Positions 26,901 through 39,788 are shown, numbered from the stretch's first letter. The stretch: DNA of 64,000 bases from Symsagittifera roscoffensis (GCF_963678635.1 NC_087065.1:56324397-56388396), one strand, 5' to 3'. The notes: a model not told the origin generated them from the letters alone. Program-made: numbers and translations.

Positions 26901-27602
26901 AAATATAGACCCTTTTGCATAAAAACAGAAAGCAGATACATCGCAAAGAGACGTTTCTTCCATTTAAACGTTAAAGTGTCGAGTAAGCCTATCGCATCCA
27001 TTGGCTTCCAATGTGCGGCAAACTATTGTCAAAACAGGGAAAACTAAAACAAAAGTGCCTTCCCTAAAACCCACCTTTTAACTTGAATTGAATTTATAAG
27101 CTTACCTGTAGTGGTTGTAGTTTATGAAATTAATGAAATTAAAGTAAAATAAGGTAAAATTGACATGTTTGAGTAAAAAACGTTTCGCAAATCGTTCTAA
27201 TAAATAATTGAAAACTTAATTTTTTATACAAGATGAAACAGCTATTCATGCATTTTTTAAACGTAACAACAGTTATTCAATTTTGATTGCTGATTTGACA
27301 GCTCCGTAGCTACTTTTCCAAAAATCTTTTCCCACTATCTAAAGTTTGACTGACGAAATTTGTTTATTTCTCGATAAAAGAATCGGTGACTTTTGAATCT
27401 CTTTCGAAGCATGATAACCAGAAGATGAACATCCAGAAGATTTGAAAAAAAACTACAGACACTAGCACTTCAAGAAGTTGCGAAGTTGAAGTTGCGCGAA
27501 AAACTGCTGTGCATCAAGTCTGTTGAAATAGACGAAGTTTCGCTGAAGAGTAAAAAAGAGGCGATGTAAAGAGACTCCTCAAAAACGAATGCTCGGCTTC
27601 AT
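23991..27602. repeat. Tandem duplication of a 1806-bp unit
   Basis: The unit at about 23991-25796 is followed directly by a copy at about 25797-27602. I noticed only three substitutions: 25293 C / 27099 A, 25530 A / 27336 T and 25555 G / 27361 T. Each unit starts with an A-run plus ATGAATACAGCTGG and ends with AACGAATGCTCGGCTTC. Each holds a 74-codon plus-strand ORF (24260-24484; 26066-26290) and a 93-codon minus-strand ORF (24914-25195; 26720-27001). Neither has a recognised motif, so I do not call them genes. Near identity means a recent duplication or an assembly artefact. Confidence 0.85.
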
Positions 27603-28060
27603 TGAAAAAAAATAATGAAACAAGAAGATACAACCAAAAGCGTGTATGATTTGTGCAGTATACCTGGTTAGCAACTGATTTGAAGCAATTTTTGTTTAAT
27701 TGCCGAGTTCACAGATATCAAGTCAGTTGAACCAGAAAGTAATCAGCTATGTTAAATGTATGGTTGATTGGAGCAAACAGAAGACGAAGGTAGATTCCAA
27801 AGTATAGGAGCTTACAAAGCAAAGTAACGAAAAATTATAGCTGGAATTAAAACTTGGATTCGACTTCAAGTTCAAAATTTAAAAAAATGAATTAAAAGAA
27901 CACAACGGATGTTATAATGGAGGTGGTTATCAAATTCAAGGAAACAATCAAATTTGGTCAAGCATCCAGATTTCATATAATTATCAGATAATCAAGATGT
28001 TTATGCCAATGTGAACCTTGATAGTTCAAATCAAAATTAAAATCAGCATGAACATTAATA
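27603..28060. other. Noncoding spacer
   Basis: A-rich sequence between the tandem duplication and the older array; nothing recognisable. Confidence 0.3.
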
Positions 28061-30400
28061 GCAGCACTAAAAAGCCAGATGGGTTGAAAGTAGCGAACAG
28101 GATACGTTGAGATGATACAGCATGCATTCGCTCATAGCAATTGTTTCAGTTTGCCCAACCCCAACGCTCAGTTTTACTTGCAAAGAGCAAAACTAAGGAG
28201 ATGAAGGAAAAATCATGTCCCAACGCTTCAAAAATTTGAAAAGTCAACAAAAAATCAAAAAAATTACTTGCAAAAAAAATTTAGTTTTGTTTTATGAAAA
28301 ACTCACCAAGTGAGAAGAAAAGGAACGTAGTTTTTTGATTAGAAGACAGAAAAAGTGTCAACTAAATATCTTTAATCTTGTTCAAACCTTTCTGTTGCAA
28401 AACATCCATAGTGGCAGGTGCATGTGCTTGTGAACTCCAAAAAAAATTATTCAAAAATTTCTCTGCCGAACATTAAAGTGTTTCTACAGTAGAAGCGAAT
28501 CCATCATCTTTTAAATACTGGTCGTTTTCTAAGATCTGTAGAATAATTGTAGAGTAAAATTTCGTTTTGAGCAAAAAAAAATCGACGAAAAAAAAGTTGT
28601 TTTTCATCCATGCATTGAGTTCCATTAGCAAATTCATTTGTTTTGAAAAACGTTGTTTCCCAGCCGAAGACTTTAAGTTCTGCACAAATGATATTTCGCA
28701 TTTGAAAAAAAAACAACAAAAAGAGTTAGGACTGAAACAAAATCTACAAACAACATCAATTGACCTTTGAGTCGAGGAAATAATCTCACAATCAAAATAA
28801 CGAAAAAATTTACAGGCGTTCAAGGTATAGAAAAAAAGTACAGAGAAACTTGAGACACAAACCTTCCATCCTCAAAACAGGAAATTGGTTAGAAATGAAC
28901 TGTCACCTCAGCACTTTTACAAAAAATCTCCGAAAACGAAACACAATTTTTGAAAAAAGAAATTGGGAACAAATATCAACAGATGCACTAAAATTCCCAT
29001 ACTGTTAACAACTAGCAAACACGATGTATTAAGACGACACAGCATCTACGAGCTCATAGCAGCATTTGTTTTGGTTATCTCAACGACAACGATAGGTGGT
29101 GCTCACAAAAAGCATAATCACGGAGATGAGTAAAAAAAATGAGGTCCAAATGCACTCAAAGGATTGAAAAGTATACAAAAAAAACTTAAATTAATTGCAA
29201 ACATTTTTCCTAAAAATTTTACTTTGAAAAAACTCACTCAGTGCGAAAAAAAATGAGAGTAATTTTTTCACTAGAAGACAGGAAATTAAATATTGTTTGA
29301 CCTCTAAGACCCGTAGAAATGATTTAGAATAACTTTTCTTCTTGAACAAATAAAAAGTGACGAGGAATTGTTAGTCTTCCTTGCCATGAGGTGCATGATA
29401 TAAGCAAAATCAAATGTTTTGAAAACCATGACACTAATTTTTCCCCAGTTGATGACATTAAAATCTGCGCAAATGACATTTTACATTAAAAAAAAAACAA
29501 AACAAATTAAATAAAAAAAAAGAAAGAAATTTATAGGCATTCATGGGAAAGAAAAATTACAAAAAGATTTTTAGACGCTAACCTTCTAGCCCGGAAACTG
29601 AGAAAAAAGATTGCCAATGAGCTCTCACCTGAACACTTTTAACAAAAGCAACTGAAAACGAAAATCTCAAAACGAAACTTTTGGGATAAAAAATCAACAG
29701 CAGCACCAAAATGCCCAAACGGTTGAAAACTCGCTAATAGGATTAAGAAGGATGACACATATTATGCGTGAGCTTATACCAATTGTTATAGTTAGCCCAA
29801 GCACATTGTTAGATCTTGCTTAAAAAAGCAAAAGCACGGAGAGGAGAAAAAAGACTTTCCAAATGTATTCAAAAAATTGAAAACGTCTACAAAAAACGCA
29901 AAAATCTCACGTAAGCAATCATTTTGACAGTTTTTTACTGCAATCATATTGACCGTAACTTTATCATAAAAACAAAGAATACGTCCCATTTAAATAGCTT
30001 TAATTGTTTTTAAATTGTTAAGTCGCAAGGAATTTATAGACACGGGTGCATGTGCTGGTGCACTTCTAGAAATTCGTCGTCGAAGATTTCTCTATGGAAC
30101 ACACAATTGTTTCTACTGCGAAAAAAATCAATTATTTTGTTAAAAATTGGCATTTTTTCAACTTTCAGGAACAATTGGAAAAAGTAGAATTTTTTTTTCG
30201 TCTTTAGTCATATGAAATTGAAAAAGAATTGTTATGATTTTCTTGCAAGAAAAGGCATGAAGTTGAGAAACCCGGTTTTTTGAAAAATGTGACACTGATT
30301 TTTTACCCAGCTGAAACTTTTTGAATCTGCACAATTGACGTTTCACGTGAAAGAAAGAGTGAAAGCAAAATTGACATTTCACGTGAGAGAAAGAGTTTCG
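28061..30400. repeat. Decayed tandem array of three 0.7-0.9 kb units
   Basis: Three diverged units start near 28061, 28981 and 29696. Shared landmarks recur in the same order: a CACTAAAA...GGTTGAAA start, a CATAGCA/TTGTT block, AAGCA...CACGGAGATGAG, an ACTCAC...GTGAGAA / TTAGAAGACAGGAAA block, a TTTGAAAA...CCCAG...TCTGCACAAATGA block, and ACCTTC...CTCACCT...CACTTTTA. Identity looks moderate with many indels, so this is an old satellite or amplified transposon piece. No ORF is conserved among the units. Confidence 0.55.
30336..30395. repeat. Short direct repeat with CACGTG core
   Basis: Two near-identical 24-base copies (30336-30359 and 30372-30395), each with TTTCACGTGA followed by AGAAAGAG. 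The CACGTG core is an E-box-type palindrome. Functional meaning is unknown. Confidence 0.5.
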
Positions 30401-33400
30401 TTCAAGATAGAGAAAAAAACAAATTAGACAAAGGCAATTAGGTACAAGTCAAAAAAGACAACAACACAGTCAAAAAAGTCCACAACCGGATTCTGAAAAA
30501 CTTTACTTTACGATCCCAAAATACTGTCAGAAGCAAGAAAAACTTAAGAATTGCAAAAACGGTTTGTTTTTACTCATTTCAGGCTCTTAAAAGACTTGAT
30601 AAGCTAAATATTAAAAACCCAAATGATAAGAAAACAGTTTTTCATACAGTTAAACTGGAAAGACATGTCGCTAAACATAAATCAAATTTTGAAAGTCTGG
30701 AAAACATTACTCGGCTTTTTCGACCCTTTGCAAAACAAAGATTTGATATTGATTACAAAATAGAATTTATATAAAGCTGACATCTGCTCATAAGTTACCA
30801 GTTTATAGAAGCCGGCTAACACCAATACATTTTATCAAAGTTTATAAAAACTTGATGCAATACTATTACATTGTGACCTCATTGCCAAATTTAAATTACA
30901 GCAAGAAATTTTTTTTAGATCTTTGACTAATCAAAAATCTGCTGAGACATGATTACAGCATAGTTTTTTTCCAATATCGAACATGACAAAAGCAGTAAGT
31001 CTTTTAACTGTAAAGCGGTTTCCCACAAAAAATGAACGTTTACATATATCACTTGGTATAAATGCCGGACCCTTTTTCGGTACTTTCTTAAGGTTTTATT
31101 TTTGTTCGAAGAACATTTGTCTCTGAATCTCTATCTGAAGGTCTAATAAGTCAGCGACAGGCTTTAGCTCATTCATCAGCTTGTGTCTAGAACCCTGTGT
31201 GTAACACCCCAAATTATGAAAGATATAGGCACAGAAGTAACTGATTTTTAAAAACTTATCCCAATTGTAAGTAAAACTTTGAGTGCCTAGAAAGTTCAGG
31301 AAGCTGTCGTTAAAAAACTGCCAGTAGAAAAAGTCAGCAATCATTTACTTAGAAAACACAATATGAAAAAAAAATTAAACCAGAAGTGTCAAAAGTCCAT
31401 GTGTTTTGAGAATAATATAAGACTTTACAAAAAAGTGAGAATGGCACAACAAGTCAAGCAAGCAAAAGAAGTATTAGGTTTCGTTAGGCTCCTAAACTCT
31501 ATTTCACTTAACCCAGGTGAAAAAAAAATGCTCTTCCAAAATTTTCAAAAAAAATTGAGTTTAAAATAAATGAAGAACACCAAAAAAATAGTAAAAAATT
31601 GAGAGAGGATCTTTCATAAGCAACGAAAACACGCAGAGACTAACAAAACCAGAGCAGCAATTTTCAGTTTTTTGTGATGTAACTGATCATAGTAGCGATT
31701 TTGTCCTCATGACTAAATATTATGTTCAGAAAAAAAAACTGAATCAAAATTTTTTTAAAAAAGCTGGAGTCTCACAGTTTGAAACCATTCAATTCAGATC
31801 ACCTAGAAAAATCCTTTTTTTCAGAATAAACTTATCATCATACTTAGCACTGGAAAAACGTTTGCACAACATTTAACGCCATCATCAACTTGGAGTTTTC
31901 TGGAAAGAAACACATCGTAAAAAATAATTTATACGCATAAACCGGGAAAAGCTAACGAAGCAGCCGTTTTTTTCAACAAGACAAACGACTATTTACCACA
32001 CAGTAGAACTATAATCACTCAAGGCCAACTAGAAAGAATTTAGTGCAATCTCAAGTAAAATTACTAGATGCAAGGAAATCAAAAATTTAGTTGCCTGAAC
32101 AAAACCAAATTCGTCAAGAGCTAGCCGAAACATCAAGATACCATCGAAGTTAACTCTCAAAATTGAAAGTTGTTTCAATCGTCGAAAAAGCAGGAACATC
32201 ATTGAAATCAAATGAGTTTTTCAGAATCAGACACTAATCCTAGTAAGCTTTAAGCAAGATAGTTGTTCAAATATCAACTCAAGAAAATAGAAAGACGATG
32301 TGTTATCGTTATATCTAGAACCAGAACAAAGTATTTAAAAGGACTAACAGAAGATGCGATAAAAATTTGACCTACGTCAGATATGACCTACAAAATCCAA
32401 TAAAATTGTTTGAATTTGAAATATTCCATAGCAACTTTTATGAGAAAAACTCATAAAAATACAGCTAAATTAAGTCCCAGAGAAAATTAGTGTTAAAAAT
32501 GTTTAGAAACGAGATGTTATACATAAACACAAGATACCTACTGGAAAGCAATTAGGATACAATGGCACAAGTCGACATTTTAAAAAACTATTCATTTCCT
32601 AAGTTTTTTTTCGAAATTTCAGGTATACTTATCAAAAAATGTCTTATAAGCTCAACAGTACAATGAGATTTGAAATGTAGCTTACAGACACATTTACAGC
32701 CGATTGCATCAAGACAACCATTTCCGTGAGAAATGATGCAAACTGAGCTTGTTAGTCAATTTTCAGGCTCAATGTATCCCCGCGCAGTTACTGGAAAAGA
32801 TGTGTTGACTAAATATCTAACTGCCATACCTCAAAAATCCAAGCGCTGCAGAGGTGGCAAAAGCGTTTTTTTCGAATTTTTTTCATCATACTTATAAGTC
32901 TGAAAATTTTTTGAACGATCTTGGGATTTGAATTGATACCAATTTTACGCAGGAACTCTCTAGAGTTCAAGATAGAAATTTGAAACACGTCTAATTCAAA
33001 CAACCACAGACTGTAGGAGCAGTCGAACGAGCACGTGACGCTTTTTTGAAGGAGGACTAAAATTTCGCAAAACAGAACCATACTGAAATTGGCATCGCTA
33101 CTCAAACTTTGAAACATTCACTCTCAACAGTTTTTATCACATCTCATTAAGTACAAAACCTACCACAATTTTTTGACGAAAAGACCCTGTCAAGCCAGTT
33201 GGTTGGAGATTCGTATTACCGTGATTATTTTATCGACATGCAGGTTTATCTAATTACAAGATACGCAACCAAAAAAAATGGTGAAGCTCACTAAAAAACT
33301 CTCATAATACAAGAAAAAAACTCCATCAGAATTGAAAATGCATCAATACTGCCTTCTTTTGTACCTTTTTTGCTGGAGCAACTTGACCTTTCGGGTTTAT

Positions 33401-33920
33401 TGCAAAATCATTGAATGGCTTTCTACAGAGTTGACTTTCTTAGAGCAAAAAACCTTGTAAGTAAGATAGGTTCTAACCACACTCAAATCGTTAACAAACT
33501 CAGAAATAGGCCAATAGAGGCAAACTATTCAGCAGAAGACAGAAAAAGTTTAGTGAAACAGTTTTGTGAAACTACTTCACCTGAGAAACACAGATCATAA
33601 TAGAACAAAGTTTTTCAAACGCTTTGATAAAGGATCAAGAGAAAGCTACCATGCCAGTAGAATTGCATAGAGATGATATAGTAAAACATCAATAAGGCCT
33701 TAGAGCAGTTTCAGCGGCAGTTTTGGTCCCACCAACAGCAGTTGCCCTGCCCATTGATAGTACATCAATTCCATCAAAACTAAAGTTTGCCTCACCTAAA
33801 CCTGCTTTTTGACAGCAACGATAGCCAGTCTATCTGAATTACGACGTACAGCAGCAAGTTATGGTATAAGCGCCTCTGGTAAAAACAACAACAGCTAAAA
33901 CAAAGCAATATAAATCTTTC
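30401..33920. other. A-rich region without supported genes
   Basis: The plus strand is strongly enriched in A over T. Short open frames occur (for example 33415-33600 plus and 32809-33117 minus), but none shows a known motif, consistent codon use or splice borders. It may be old transposon sequence. Confidence 0.35.
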
Positions 33921-34545
33921 GGAAAAAGCATGAAAGAAAACAATCCCAAAAAGACATGAAATAACACAACAAGGACGGAATAGTCCACGGAAAAAGTTTG
34001 AAAGAAAACAATATCAAAAAAAATGAAATAGCACGACAAGAACAGCCCTAAGCAGACTCAGTTCAAATCTTACAACCAAAAACAGCTATGGACCAATATG
34101 CAAAAAAAAAAACATTTTGGACCACATAAAAGACAAAAGCTGTGAAAGTTCCCAAAATCGATGTGATACAGAACTACCATGTAAATCTACAAGCATGGTC
34201 TCAAATCTGCTGAAAAACTTAGAATTTGATACTTTTACAAATCTACCGCGTAAACTAGGTACTTTTTTGGGTTACAACTTCAATAGCGAAGAAAAAGCTT
34301 CAAATCAATGTTTTTAAGAATGTTAGGAATGTCACCAAGGTCTAGCAAAAAAAAATACAGAAAGCACCAGTTAAAAAATTTGCATGGCTTATATGGCTTA
34401 GGAAAAAAAAACGATCTACAACTAAAACTTTTTAGTGAACTGACATATATAACACTTTTTAGGAACAGAACTATGGTACAATTTTTAGGAACAAGAAACA
34501 AGGAGTTACAACTAAAAGTTTTCGATAAGCCGACATACATAAAAA
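33921..34545. repeat. Local degenerate direct repeats
   Basis: One pair, period 68: 33921-33976 and 33989-34044, around AAAGAAAACAAT and a TGAAATA-CAC-ACAA block. A second pair, period 90: near 34414 and 34504, around ACAACTAAAA and GACATA. A TTTTTAGGAACA motif is also doubled near 34458 and 34484. These are short, imperfect, and perhaps remnants of tandem expansion. Confidence 0.45.
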
Positions 34546-35800
34546 TCAATATCTAGAAGCAATGAAATCTGTTTGCTTTGGAAAAACGCCTTTTCAATAG
34601 TCCTGCCTAAAACAGCCAGCGAACTGGACAACTATGCGGGCTCAAGGTAATTGCAGAAACAGTCAAAAAAATTAAAGAAACAGCCCTCAATCAACAAACT
34701 GCGCCGTTTCGAAACTCACTCAGATTTCAGTCAACCAATCGCATCTTCCAGAGTAGCTCATATAGCATCCATATAAAACATGATTTGTTTCATATGAGTA
34801 GAACAGAGATTTCTGATGAGCATTTTATGGAATAGTTGAAAACGCAAAACCATCGTCTGAGAACTGTGTGTCAGCTTTCAACCGACAAAATTTTTTTTTG
34901 TTCCGTTAAAATCGCAATTCTACAGAAATAGTCAATTTTTCATCTTTTTTCATAAAACGGACAACAGTCGGTGCAAAATATTTTGCTCATTATTTTCTAC
35001 CTACACATGCGACAGACTTTAAAATATCCACAATTCCATTCGTTTTTATTCCCAAGCAGACATTGAAAAAATCGCAAGTTTTTTACGATGTTAATTTAAG
35101 TTCTCTGCGACGTGAATATTGGGTCGGAAAAACTGACCAAAAAGAAAATTTAATAACCGACATACAAATTATTCTTGTCTCTACAGGGTTCTCCGCAACT
35201 GTTAGATACCATTTTACGGTCAAAATTATTGCTAAAGACAAAATAACACGAAAAATTTTTGATGAAAAACAGTCAAAACAAACAATTCAAACAGAGTCTG
35301 TAAGATGAATTTTTCAAACATTTCGAAAAATTTAAAACGGTACTGAAAGAGAATTAGAATCCGCACTAAGAGACTCATTCTGAATTATGGAATTAAAAAT
35401 AGGCTAAATAGACAAAAAAACAACGGGTCTTTGATCGGAGCTCGAAAAACCGCAAACAAAAAATAATTTTTTTGGTGTTTTCACGAAAATTTCAAACTTG
35501 GGATGGAACGACTACAAAAATTAACAGCTATTTGTTAGAAAGGTCTGTCTTGCAGCACTGGGCCAAATATTAGACCAAATTCTCCCGAATTGGCCTGGGG
35601 ATTTTTTTTTTCTACGATTATCATTTTATATCCCCACCTCCCCTCCCAAAAATAAAACTGTCTGATGATGTATTAACCAATTCTGACCAAGGCAGTCATC
35701 CGAAAACAAAAACTGAGAGCCCCTGGCCCCAAGGAGTCTAGAGAGCAACCTTCTACAATTTCTGAGCCTTTGAATTAAGCCTTTTCTCGGCCTGCTCCAT
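34546..35800. other. Flank left of the plus-strand retroelement, no gene supported
   Basis: Includes an 81-codon plus-strand frame (35063-35308) with a mixed, not obviously repetitive peptide, but no motif or splice context supports it. The last five bases, AGAAT (35801-35805), are a likely target-site duplication of the following element. Confidence 0.3.
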
Positions 35801-35805
35801 AGAAT

Positions 35806-36136
35806 TGTCATGAGGCGACCTTCGGCACCTCATTCTAGTTTATCTATTTATCTATATCTCTCTTATAATCACATATTAGAATTCATTTGGTGCAATAAAT
35901 TGTTCAAGGATACTGTCCAGCAGTCTATTTGTTTGTCAAGTTCGTTTGTCGTAAGATCAGTGCGAAAGCCTGATACGTTATATTCAATTTTGCTAAAAGA
36001 TCCTCTAAAACATATTCAATTCTGGAAGCTCTATATCTACATTCTCTATTCTACTCTATTTATACTTATTGAGTTAATAATTTACTGTTCACTTTTTACA
36101 TTCAAGTTTTCCCTTCGCAACCTAAGGGAATTGTCA
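35806..36136 (+). repeat. 5' LTR of plus-strand Ty3/gypsy element
   Basis: Starts TGTCATGAGGCGACC and ends GGGAATTGTCA, giving canonical TG...CA ends. It aligns over its length with 43484-43861, apart from an insertion in the latter. Confidence 0.9.
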
Positions 36137-37173
36137 TGGCGCAGCCAGCAGTTCCTGTGAATGAAGACAGGACTGACCTACTCGGAATTCCTCCATTATG
36201 GGCCAAATCATCGGTTAACCCTTCTTTCCTTTGAGACACATGAGTGGGATAGTTTTTCTTGGCCATAAGTCTGATGGATAACATTTTGCCGGGGGAGGTG
36301 TTAGTCGCTCCTGCAAACCTAGTGGATGAACCCGAAGCCCGGGACCGTCAAAGGATGCAACAGAGGCTGCCAGTAGAGATCTTATAAGCGCAGCCACGAG
36401 CAGTCGAATGGACGAATACAATGCGGATAGGATACGTAAAAGTCATCGGATAGGACACGGTTTTTGCTATCACGAGGTAGAAGCGCGTCTGATTTCGAGA
36501 CTCTTTTTCTCGTTAGGCAATGAGGGGAAAAAGAGGTTTATTGATTTGTACCCACTTTTGGACCTTTATTCTTGATCGTTTATTGATTTTCTTAAAAGTT
36601 GTGAGGCTCTGTTCAAGGCTGAACGGGACTACACATTGAAGAGAATCAAGTTGTACAATACAATTTTCATGCAAGAAAATGACTCGTTTTGTTCCTCTTA
36701 GCGCACAAACTGCCTTGTGTAACTGGCCTTTAGAACAGGTAAAAGCCACGCTCGAAGAACTGTTTATTGGTCGCATTAGGAACATTGATGTACAACGTCA
36801 GTTGGTCAAGGCAAAGGTTAACCTCGAAAACACATTACAACTAGCATTAGAAAGCAAAAAAGGGGCGAAAACTTCTGAACAACTACAAAAATTGCTCCCG
36901 CACAACCAATCGACAACACCCAATACTAACTCCATACGGATTAAACAAGAGCCTACATTCTCGGTACAACAGTTCCGTAACCCATCAAACATTGGCCGAG
37001 GGGGAGGTCATCATCCGTCTAACCAACGCCCAAGTCAGTCAAAACCTTGATACTTCTGTGGCAGTCCGTTTACACTGGAACATCTTCGGTCGTGTCCGGC
37101 CAGAGAGGCCACGTGCAATGCATGCAAAAAGACGGGACATTTTGCTAAAGTGTGTAATACCAGAAAGCGCTGA
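36136..37173 (+). pseudogene. gag: Gag remnant of plus-strand Ty3/gypsy element
   Basis: The presumed start ATG (36136-36138) uses the last base of the LTR and the first two of the PBS. Decayed frames follow with recognisable gag pieces: FIDLYPLLDLY and KAERDYTLKRIKLYNT in one frame near 36530-36670, then a 123-codon open stretch (36679-37050). At 37048-37050 a TGA stands where the first Cys of the first zinc knuckle is expected. After it come YFCGSPFTLEH...C and a good second knuckle, CNACKKTGHFAKVC, then a TGA at 37171-37173. Several frames and stops are involved, so no functional Gag can be made. Confidence 0.8.
36137..36151 (+). promoter_or_regulatory. Primer-binding site
   Basis: TGGCGCAGCCAGC begins directly after the LTR, with no spacer. 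The first eight bases match the 3' end plus CCA of serine tRNAs, so a tRNA-Ser primer is likely. The match fades after that. Confidence 0.65.
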
Positions 37174-37179
37174 GTCATT

Positions 37180-37760
37180 TTGATAGAACAAGATGAGCCG
37201 CAACAGGCCCAAGAATGTGATTTCATAGATGAAGGAGAAGATCGCGAACCGGACTACATTGTTATGGCGATCGATGATGCGCAAATCAACAGTGCTGAAC
37301 TTTTAAGGGCAGAGGGCGGAAAGCCCAGAAGCCTCAGTATTCAATTGCGATCTGGAAATATTTTCTTCTACGCTACGGCGGACACTGGCAGCCCGGTTTC
37401 ATTTTTGAATAAAAAACAGCAGATATGCTGATCAAAAAGTTACCGAATGTTAAATTTAAGGATGTTTTGAGGCAACCGTTGGGCATCACATATGTTGACT
37501 ATATTAAAAAGCCTTTCAAACTCTTTGGTTCTCTTGAAATTCCAATTGCGTCGCACGGTGGAAGATTGAGGGGGCTCGGTTCCTCATATCAGAAAATGGG
37601 ACGCGTAACTTGTTGGGCTTGAATGTTCATGAAGAGTTGGTGTTCGAAACTATTCTACAAAACCCGATTGAAGTGAACGCTATGGAAGAGGTGGAAGTAT
37701 TGGACTCTACCTCCAAGTTCTGGAGAGATCACTTTGTAAACAGGTACCCTAAAGTATTCA
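37180..37760 (+). pseudogene. pol (PR): Protease remnant of plus-strand Ty3/gypsy element
   Basis: An open frame 37180-37431 contains the retropepsin active-site motif ATADTGSPVSF, with the catalytic Asp intact. It stops at 37431, and the remainder of the protease continues in other frames (37425-37622, with SLEIPIASHGG). Frameshifts break it. Confidence 0.75.
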
Positions 37761-38600
37761 GTCAATTGTGAAGGTCAAAAAACCATGAAGTATTCACTAA
37801 CTTTAAGACCCTCGAGATTTCTCGACAAGTTAAAGGCCGAGGAGTTCATTCACTTACAAGACAGGGTAACGGCTGAAAGAAAGACATTAGTCAGAGATAG
37901 GCATATCGAGAAGTTAGATAAATCTACAACGGATCATTTTACTGCACCGATCATGCTAACTGCTGAAAAAAACTAGCACTTAATGCGAAAACAATGAACG
38001 CTCAAATTTGGAAGAATAAATATCAAATACCCAACATGCATGAGTTGATCAACAAGTAGCCATTGTAATTTTGACACTTTGAGTGGAGAAGCGACGGCCA
38101 CGTATCGATTCAAAACCGGCTTCTATGGCTTAACAGACATGCCCATAGAATTCCAGAAGGCACTGGATTGCACACTTCAGGGGCAGGAAGGAGTCATATG
38201 CTATTCAGACGATATCCTGGTGGTCACTAAAGGAGAGGTTAAGGACCACAACAAGCTAGTCGACAAAGTCATGAAACGATTGGATGAAAAAGCATGGGCG
38301 TTGAAACAAAGTAAATGTGAGTTCTCAGTTAACAAACGTTTCTGGCTGGGGTATGAATAAGACGAATCCGGTTACGTCCCGAGAGTTTTCGAAAACAAGG
38401 GCCATCCAGTCTTTTTCGCCACCGAAAACGCTCAAACTACTAAGATCTTTTATGGGCACTCTAAATTATTTACAACGCTTTTTACCTGATCTTCACAAGT
38501 ACACTGTTTTATTTCGGGCATCGTTAGTAGCGTGCAATAAGAAATTATTTCTGTGGGAGGAAGAACAAAACGTAGCTTTTAAGAGTATCCTAGATTCATA
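37761..38600 (+). pseudogene. pol (RT): Reverse transcriptase remnant of plus-strand Ty3/gypsy element
   Basis: The first RT third (37785-38078) is broken by stops. The frame 38079-38360 carries FYGLTDMPIEFQKALD and the intact catalytic motif CYSDDILVVTKG. A frame change then leads to 38317-38601 with the thumb region (LLRSFMGTLNYLQRFLPDL). It is clearly an RT of the Ty3/gypsy type, but not functional. Confidence 0.85.
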
Positions 38601-39010
38601 GCAAACATTCCCAACGTTTACCATTATGATGCTTCAAAAGCCTCTAGGATCAATTGGGACGCTAGTCATAGTGGGCTGGGGGCATTTTTGGAGCAGGAGG
38701 TGGAGACGAAGGTTTGGGCCCCTATAGTTTTTGCTTCAAGATTCTTTAATTCAGCAGAAACTAAATACAGTACAAACAAGTTTGAGCTTTTAGCCATTGT
38801 CTGGGCGTTCAAACATTTCCGCACCTACTGACTCGGTAAACGTTTATGATTCTCACGGATCATAAAACCATTATTTTGGCACTCAATGAAACCTACTGAA
38901 AGAACCAATCAAGACCAATCAAGACTTTCTAGGTGGGCAGATCGATTACGAGGTTAAACACGAACCGAGAAAATCTCTCGTTTTTGTTGACTATATGTCA
39001 AGACACCCGT
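38601..39010 (+). pseudogene. pol (RH): RNase H remnant of plus-strand Ty3/gypsy element
   Basis: Short frames keep family motifs: WDASHSGLGAFLEQ, FASRFFNSAETKYSTNKFE and LLAIVWAFKHF up to a stop near 38830, then LTDHKTII and ALNE. Near 38900-38940 a small local duplication of AACCAATCAAGA is present. Stops in all frames show it is dead. Confidence 0.75.
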
Positions 39011-39788
39011 CATTTAGAGCCCTTTACTATCGTCTTATGACGAGTTGTTCGTCATTGAATCAATACAAGCCTTTAATAATGCCATAAACTCAAACCATAT
39101 CTCGGGTCAAATGTATAGCCTGTGCACAACATTTCGAGCCAAATAATTCTCAACCAATCAAAACTTTTGATCATGTTTCAGGCAAAACCGATCGCCTCTT
39201 TACCAAAAACTTCGACCAATAAACGTATGCCATGTTCGAACAATCAGAGATCAGCAGGCGTTTGTTTTCGTCAACACTAGAGGGCGTCCAAATTAACAAA
39301 CAAAGACTTAGACCAATCAAAGAACAAGTTTTCAATTACATGCCACACCGTCGCTAAAAGTCAGCAAACTATGCTCTCGACTGCTTAACCAATCACAGTT
39401 AAGTTTGCAAAGTCTATGCTTCTCAAACTCGCCGCCAGAGCTCGATTGATCATGCTCTAGTTTGCTTGACCAATCACAGCCCATTGTGCAAATTGGATAT
39501 GGTATACCTGTTGTTTTTGATTTTCTCCGAACATTTTCTCCGACCATTTCACCGTTAAGTCACGCTATGAATACTTCTCAGATCAATACCTCTAATTTCA
39601 ATACATCAAACTCATCTATCAATTCTGTCGACTTAGCTAACAATACTCTTGATCAAGCGAATCTCTTAAACTTTGTAGATTACTTTAGTACATCCTCGCC
39701 TAATTTTCGTGCTCCCAGTCAACAACGATCCGCGTCCTCGATGTCCGGATCAGCAAACCGACCTAGTAGGATTGATATGGCCCGCAGG
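39011..39788 (+). other. Decayed linker between RNase H and integrase
   Basis: No domain is recognised. The motif ACCAATCA occurs several times (near 39153, 39312, 39390 and 39470). A Ser/Asn-rich frame (39567-39830) codes repeated TS/NTSN residues, perhaps the original linker between pol domains. Confidence 0.4.

Noticed and set aside
28061-30400. Possible CRISPR-like or satellite array
   Set aside because: Units are long, diverged and without constant short repeats; the DNA is eukaryotic, so CRISPR is excluded.
31363-31569. 68-codon Lys-rich plus-strand ORF
   Set aside because: Low complexity from A-runs; no splice or domain support.
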